Assembly (NCBI GenBank): GCA_902516465.1
Contig: CABXZD010000001.1
Location: 1 to 64,000 of the forward strand
Direction: 5' to 3'
Length of the DNA: 64,000 nt
Origin: an uncultured Pelagibacteraceae bacterium
GTDB taxonomy: Bacteria; Pseudomonadota; Alphaproteobacteria; Pelagibacterales; Pelagibacteraceae
Each line of letters opens with the position of its first letter. The stretch's first letter is position 1. Positions 59,248-64,000 of the stretch are shown in pieces. The notes under the pieces are model-generated. The model had not been told where the DNA came from. It saw only the letters and a list, made by a program, of their open reading frames with translations, and did no database searches. A program made the position numbers and the translations under genes.

Positions 59248-60118
59248 AAAAAATAAAAAGAAACCAAAATTTCAAACTTTCCAAGATACAATTTTAAATC
59301 TTCAAAAGTTTTGGAGTAAAAATGGATGCGTAATTTTACAACCATATGATATGGAGGTTGGAGCGGGAACATTTCATCCTGCTACTACCCTGAAGTCACT
59401 GGGACCAAAAGCATGGAAAGCAGCTTATGTACAACCTTCGAGAAGACCTACTGATGGAAGATATGGAGATAATCCAAATAGACTTCAACACTATTATCAG
59501 TTCCAAGTTATAATAAAACCTTCTCCATTAAATATCAAAAGACTTTATTTAAATAGTTTATCTGTAATTGGAATTAATCATAAAGATCATGATATAAGAT
59601 TTGTTGAGGATGATTGGGAAAGTCCTACTCTCGGGGCTGCTGGTCTTGGGTGGGAAGTATGGTGTGATGGAATGGAAGTATCTCAATTTACGTATTTTCA
59701 AAAAATGGCTGGCTTTGAATGTAAGCCAGTTTCAGTCGAAATTACTTATGGTTTGGAGAGAATTTGTATGTTTACTCAACAAAAAAAAAATGTATTCGAT
59801 TTAATTTGGAATAATGAGGGCATAGAGTATAGGGAGGTTTTTCATCAAGCAGAAAAAGAATTTTCAGCATATAATTTCGATCATGCAAATACTGAAAATT
59901 TATTTAAGATTTTCGATATGTTTGAAAATGAAGCAAAATCATTAGTAGAAAAAAAGATATCTTTACCAGCTTATGATCATTGTTTGAAAGCTAGTCATGT
60001 CTTTAATGTATTAGATGCTCGTGGAGCTTTAAGTGTTGCTCAAAGAGCAGAATATATTGGAAGAATAAGAGAGATCACAAAATTAGCTGCTGCAATTTGG
60101 ATTGATACACAAATATAA
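59237..60118 (+). CDS. glyQ: Glycyl-tRNA synthetase alpha subunit
   Basis: This catalytic subunit charges tRNA-Gly together with GlyS. It is 293 residues long, with [39 protein letters not shown] in outline near residue 14, [31 protein letters not shown] near 60, and [18 protein letters not shown] near 266. A longer frame reaches 59108, but those codons overlap the peptidase gene in another frame and lack homology; ATG 59237 fits the family. The glyS ATG follows after one base. Confidence 0.96.
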   Translation: MVSKKNKKKPKFQTFQDTILNLQKFWSKNGCVILQPYDMEVGAGTFHPATTLKSLGPKAWKAAYVQPSRRPTDGRYGDNPNRLQHYYQFQVIIKPSPLNIKRLYLNSLSVIGINHKDHDIRFVEDDWESPTLGAAGLGWEVWCDGMEVSQFTYFQKMAGFECKPVSVEITYGLERICMFTQQKKNVFDLIWNNEGIEYREVFHQAEKEFSAYNFDHANTENLFKIFDMFENEAKSLVEKKISLPAYDHCLKASHVFNVLDARGALSVAQRAEYIGRIREITKLAAAIWIDTQI

Positions 60119-60119
60119 G

Positions 60120-62193
60120 ATGTCAGAATTTTTTTTTAGAACTTTTTAGTGAAGAAATTCCTGCTGGACTACAAAAGAACTTAAGAGAAAAAATTTTTGA
60201 GGATTTTAAAGTTTTATTTGAGAAAAAATCTATAAAATCCAAAAAAAGTTTTTCTTTATCTTCTCCTAATAGATTAGTAATAGTTTTTGAGGGACTCAAT
60301 AAACAGATAGAGATTAAGCCTAAAGAGATAAAAGGTCCAAAAACTAATGTACCTGACCTAGCCTTGGAGGGTTTTTTAAGATCAAATAGAATTGAAAAAA
60401 AAGATTTATTAAAAAAAAAAACTGAAAAAGGTGAATTTTACTTTTACAAGACGAAACCAGGCGTTTTAAAAACTCATAATTTACTTGCAGAATTCATTCC
60501 AAAAATTTTGGGAGGTTATCAATGGAAAAAATCAATGAAATGGGGTGAATTTGACTTAAATTGGGGAAGACCATTGAAATCGATTTTATCAATATTTGAT
60601 AAGAAAATTGTTAGTTTTAAGTTTCATCATTTAATTTCCTCAAATTTAACTTTTATAGATAAAGATTTTGAAGAAAAGAAAAAATCTTTTGAAAACTTTA
60701 AGGTATATGAAAAATTTTTTGAAAAAATTGGGGTCATCATCAATCACAATAAAAGGCAAAAGATCATTAATAGATCTTTCTCAAAAATATTGAGTAAAAG
60801 AAAATTAAAGATTAATGAAAATCCTAAGCTTATTGATGAGGTAGTAAATTTAGTCGATAGTCCAAATATCTTATTATGCAAGTTTGATCAAAAATTTTTA
60901 TTGGTTCCTAGAGAGATTTTAACCTTGACTATGGAGTCTCATCAAAAATATTTTCCAACCTTTAATGACAAAAATGAGATCACTAATGAGTTTTTAATTG
61001 TAACTAATAAAAAAGATCAAAAAGGACTTATCAAAATTGGTAATGAAAGAGTAGTAGATGCAAGATTAAGTGATGCGGAATTTTTCTGGAATAAGGATAA
61101 ATCACAAAACTTAGTAAAAAAAGTTTCAGAATTAAAATCAATGAATTTTTTTAACGGCCTTGGAAGCTATTTTGATAAAGTACAACGTATGCGAAAACTT
61201 GGTGGAATGATTTCAGATGAATTATTAATCAGCAAAGAAAAAGTGGAATTGTCAGCCTCAATTTGTAAAACAGATTTAACATCTGAACTAGTAGGTGAAT
61301 TCCCAGAGCTTCAAGGTTTATTGGGAGGATATTTTTCTGAACATCAAGGGTTTGACAAAGATATTTCTCTAGCTATATCAGAGCAATATTTACCAATTGG
61401 TCTCAATTCTCAAGTTCCAAGGAAATCATTTAGCATAGCATTATCTATTACAGATAAAATAGATTCTTTAGTAGGTTTTTTTGGCATCAATGAAAAACCG
61501 TCAAGTTCAAAAGATCCTTTAGCATTGAGAAGAACTGCCTTAGGTATTATTAGAACTGTAATAGAAAACAAGAAGAATTTAAAAATAAATGATCTATTAA
61601 TTTATTCCTCACGTTTATATGAAGATCAAGGGTTCAGTCTTAACAATAAAAATTTACAAAAAGAATTACACTTTTTTTTAAAAGATAGATTTAAATACTA
61701 TTTAAAGGAAAAAGAAATCCGTTACGATATAATTGAGGCCACCATGTCATCAATCTCATTAAATAAATTATTTTCTTCTTTTGAAAAAGCTAAATGCCTT
61801 AATAAAGTTATAAATAGTCAAATTGGTGTAGATATAAACTCAAGTTACAAAAGGGCCTCAAACATTTTAGATAACGAAATGAAAAATAACCAAATAGAGA
61901 TAAATGATGCGACCGATCCAAATATTTTTAAAAGTGATTTTGAAAAAAATTTATTTAAAAGAATTAATGAAATTAAAAAATATTATTCTTCTATAAATGA
62001 TGATGAAAATTACCATAAATCGTTATTAATTTTAGCCGAAACTAAAAAGGAAGTTTTTGATTTTTTTGATAACGTAAAAGTAAATGAAGAGAATGAAATT
62101 TTAAGAAAAAATCGTTTGGAACTCATTAATATGTTATGTAAAACATTTCAGAATTATATAAATTTTCAATTGTTAAAAGCAAATAATGAATAA
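60120..62193 (+). CDS. glyS: Glycyl-tRNA synthetase beta subunit with frameshift near the start
   Basis: This subunit pairs with GlyQ. The expected start ATG at 60120 encodes MSEF, then a run of nine T residues (60129-60137) puts the rest out of frame: the ATG frame stops at a TAG after nine codons. If the run had eight T residues the frame would read MSEFFLELFSEEIPAG, which is the normal GlyS start (SEEIPA motif), and continue about 690 residues to 62193 with GLLGGYFSEHQG near 399 and RRTALGIIR-like motifs. Without the shift only a TTG at 60364 could start it, losing the conserved first 80 residues. It is an essential gene, so the shift is an error, a slippage site, or a very recent mutation. 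Confidence 0.88.
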
Positions 62194-64000
62194 ACTTATT
62201 TTAAATTTTAACTCAAAAGATACAAAAAAAATAAAAGATCCAAAAAATTTTTTAGGGGGCAAAGGTGCCAATTTATCTGAAATGGGCGGGATGGGATTAC
62301 CGGTACCGCCTGGTTTTACTATCTCAACAAATGTTTGTGAAATATTTTATAAAGATAAAAAAAAATTAAACTCTAAATTGATAAATCAAATTAAAAAGGA
62401 ACTTAAAATAGTAGAAAAAGATGTATCCAAAAAATTTGGTGATTTAAAAAATCCTCTTCTTTTATCTGTTAGATCGGGAGCGAGAATATCAATGCCAGGT
62501 ATGATGGATACAATTCTTAACCTTGGACTTAATGATAAAACTGTGCTCGCATTAACTAACAAAACTTCAAATGGAAGATTCGCAAAAGACAGCTACAGAA
62601 GATTTATTCAAATGTATGGTAGTGTTGTTATGGGTATTGAGAGCTATCACTTTGAGGAGTTAATAGAAAATTTTAAATTAACTAAAGGTGTATTATTAGA
62701 TACAGAATTGGACGAGGAAGATTGGAATGGTTTAATAAAAGATTTTAAAAATTTGGTCAAAGAAAAGACTAAAGAAGAATTCCCACAAGATGTTTATAAA
62801 CAACTATTTGGAGCTATAAGTGCTGTATTTCTATCTTGGAATAGTAAAAGAGCGAAAGTTTATAGAAAATTAAATCAAATTCCATCAGAGTGGGGCACAG
62901 CAGTTAATGTCCAATCTATGGTTTTTGGAAATATGGGAAATAATTGTGCAACAGGCGTTGTATTTACAAGAAACCCGTCCGATGGATCAAATGATATTTA
63001 TGGAGAGTATCTCATTAATGCTCAAGGTGAGGATGTTGTTGCTGGTACGAGAACACCTCAATACATAACAAAAAAAGCAAAGAATAATGCAAAAGTTAGT
63101 GATACTTCAATGGAAGAGTCGATGCCAAAAGTTTATTCTGAATTATATAAGATTTTAAAAAAACTTGAGAAACATTATAAAGATATGCAAGACGTAGAAT
63201 TTACAGTTGAAAATAAAAAACTCTGGATATTACAAACTCGCTCAGGCAAAAGAACGTCAAAATCTGCAGTCAAAATAGCTGTTGATATGGTTAAAGAAAA
63301 ATTAATTTCAAAAAAAGATGCTGTTTTAAGAATTGATCCAAATTCACTTGATACTTTGTTACATCCAACCTTGGACGAAAAAAGTTCAATTAATGTAATT
63401 GCTAATGGATTGCCCGCTTCACCTGGTGCTGCAAGTGGAAAAGTTGTTTTCAGCTCTGAAGATGCTGAAAGATTAAACGATATGATGCAAGATACTATAT
63501 TAGTTAGATTAGAAACGTCACCGGAGGATATCCAAGGGATGCATGCTGCAAAAGGAATTTTAACTGCCAGGGGCGGCATGACGAGTCATGCTGCGGTAGT
63601 TGCAAGAGGAATGGGAAGACCATGCGTTTCTGGTACTAGTGAAATCGATATTAATTATGAAAAAAAAATCTTTAAAACATCTTCAGTTGAAGTTAGAGAA
63701 GGAGAAATTATTACAATAGACGGCTCTACTGGAAGAATTATTTTAGGAAATGTTCCAACAGTAAAGCCAGAAATTTCAGGGGATTTTTCAAAGTTAATGA
63801 GATGGGCGGACAGTGTAAGAAAATTAAAGGTTAGAACTAATTCTGAAACACCGATTGATACAAAGATAGCAAGAGAATTTGGAGCAGAAGGAATTGGTCT
63901 TTGCAGAACGGAACATATGTTTTTTGAGGAAGAAAGAATTTTATCTGTTAGAGAAATGATTTTATCAAAAACTCAAGAAGATAGAGCTAGAGCTTTAGAA
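62186..64000 (+). CDS. ppdK: Pyruvate, phosphate dikinase, C-terminus cut by window edge
   Basis: The ATG at 62186 overlaps the glyS end by 8 bases, and the frame is open to the window edge, giving 605 visible residues of about 880. It has GGKGANLSEMGGMGLPVPPGFTIS near residue 22, the nucleotide-binding LSVRSGARISMPGMMDTILNLG near 93, and the phosphohistidine motif GGMTSHAAVVARGMGRPCVSG near 463. The start of the PEP/pyruvate barrel is seen in GAEGIGLCRTEHMFFE near 565. It interconverts pyruvate and PEP, allowing gluconeogenesis, or glycolysis with pyrophosphate. Confidence 0.95.
   Translation, partial: MNKLILNFNSKDTKKIKDPKNFLGGKGANLSEMGGMGLPVPPGFTISTNVCEIFYKDKKKLNSKLINQIKKELKIVEKDVSKKFGDLKNPLLLSVRSGARISMPGMMDTILNLGLNDKTVLALTNKTSNGRFAKDSYRRFIQMYGSVVMGIESYHFEELIENFKLTKGVLLDTELDEEDWNGLIKDFKNLVKEKTKEEFPQDVYKQLFGAISAVFLSWNSKRAKVYRKLNQIPSEWGTAVNVQSMVFGNMGNNCATGVVFTRNPSDGSNDIYGEYLINAQGEDVVAGTRTPQYITKKAKNNAKVSDTSMEESMPKVYSELYKILKKLEKHYKDMQDVEFTVENKKLWILQTRSGKRTSKSAVKIAVDMVKEKLISKKDAVLRIDPNSLDTLLHPTLDEKSSINVIANGLPASPGAASGKVVFSSEDAERLNDMMQDTILVRLETSPEDIQGMHAAKGILTARGGMTSHAAVVARGMGRPCVSGTSEIDINYEKKIFKTSSVEVREGEIITIDGSTGRIILGNVPTVKPEISGDFSKLMRWADSVRKLKVRTNSETPIDTKIAREFGAEGIGLCRTEHMFFEEERILSVREMILSKTQEDRARALE

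Noticed and set aside
60364-62193. glyS starting at TTG 60364 as a normal short gene
   Set aside because: Upstream sequence in the same frame encodes the conserved GlyS N-terminus including SEEIPA, so the true gene begins at 60120 with a frameshift.
63175-63579. Minus-strand frame inside ppdK
   Set aside because: It lies opposite the phosphohistidine region of ppdK, whose frame has clear motifs throughout.

Overview
The window looks like a chromosomal segment of a streamlined marine alphaproteobacterium of the SAR11 clade (Pelagibacterales). This is inferred from very AT-rich DNA, tiny or negative intergenic gaps, short proteins rich in Lys, Asn and Ile, and alphaproteobacterial gene orders such as tol-pal-cpoB-tilS-ftsH-folP-glmM and rluD-rpoH. 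No database search was possible, so the assignment rests on gene content and remembered gene orders.

Region 1 (1 to about 20,080) is a surface-polysaccharide island of even lower GC than the rest. It holds glycosyltransferases of families GT4 and GT2, three FkbM methyltransferases, two further sugar methyltransferases, a MraY/WecA-type polyprenyl-phosphate sugar-1-phosphate transferase, CMP-KDO synthetase, a HAD phosphatase, a polytopic membrane protein, a complete GDP-fucose pathway (gmd, fcl), a divergent GMD-like paralog and another sugar epimerase. A 45-codon epimerase remnant sits in front of kdsB. The island ends at a lone 5S rRNA gene (20137-20254). This matches the SAR11 hypervariable region known to lie between the 23S and 5S rRNA genes, so 16S and 23S would be expected beyond the left edge.

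Region 2 (20,260 to 24,150) starts the core genome: ribosomal protein bL36, a 36-residue cytochrome oxidase subunit IV-like protein, the three-gene proton-translocating transhydrogenase, a transaldolase-family protein and initiator tRNA. Region 3 (24,150 to 32,300, minus strand) is one tight block: tkt, gap, pgk, fba, thiE, efp, suhB, rpmE, trcR, rpsU. It joins central carbon metabolism to translation genes.

Region 4 (32,350 to 48,073, plus strand) carries a coiled-coil protein, zapA, a folate cyclo-ligase, a YmdB-type phosphoesterase, yebC, a RuvC-like nuclease, tolQRAB-pal-cpoB, tilS, ftsH, folP, glmM, thiD and purA. One clear intrinsic terminator follows pal. Region 5 (48,070 to 64,000) has rpoH and rluD, tRNA-Arg, an ABC exporter, a Sua5-type gene, the isoprenoid genes xseB-ispA-dxs, then aroC, pdxH, ispB, a SohB-like peptidase, glyQ, glyS and the start of ppdK.

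The points that most deserve a second look are a +1 homopolymer frameshift near the start of the essential glyS gene, the detached 5S gene with what looks like its own promoter, the GMD paralog with altered active-site residues, the epimerase remnant overlapping kdsB, a possible ATT start in rpsU, and a phage-type RuvC-like gene where ruvCAB would be expected.
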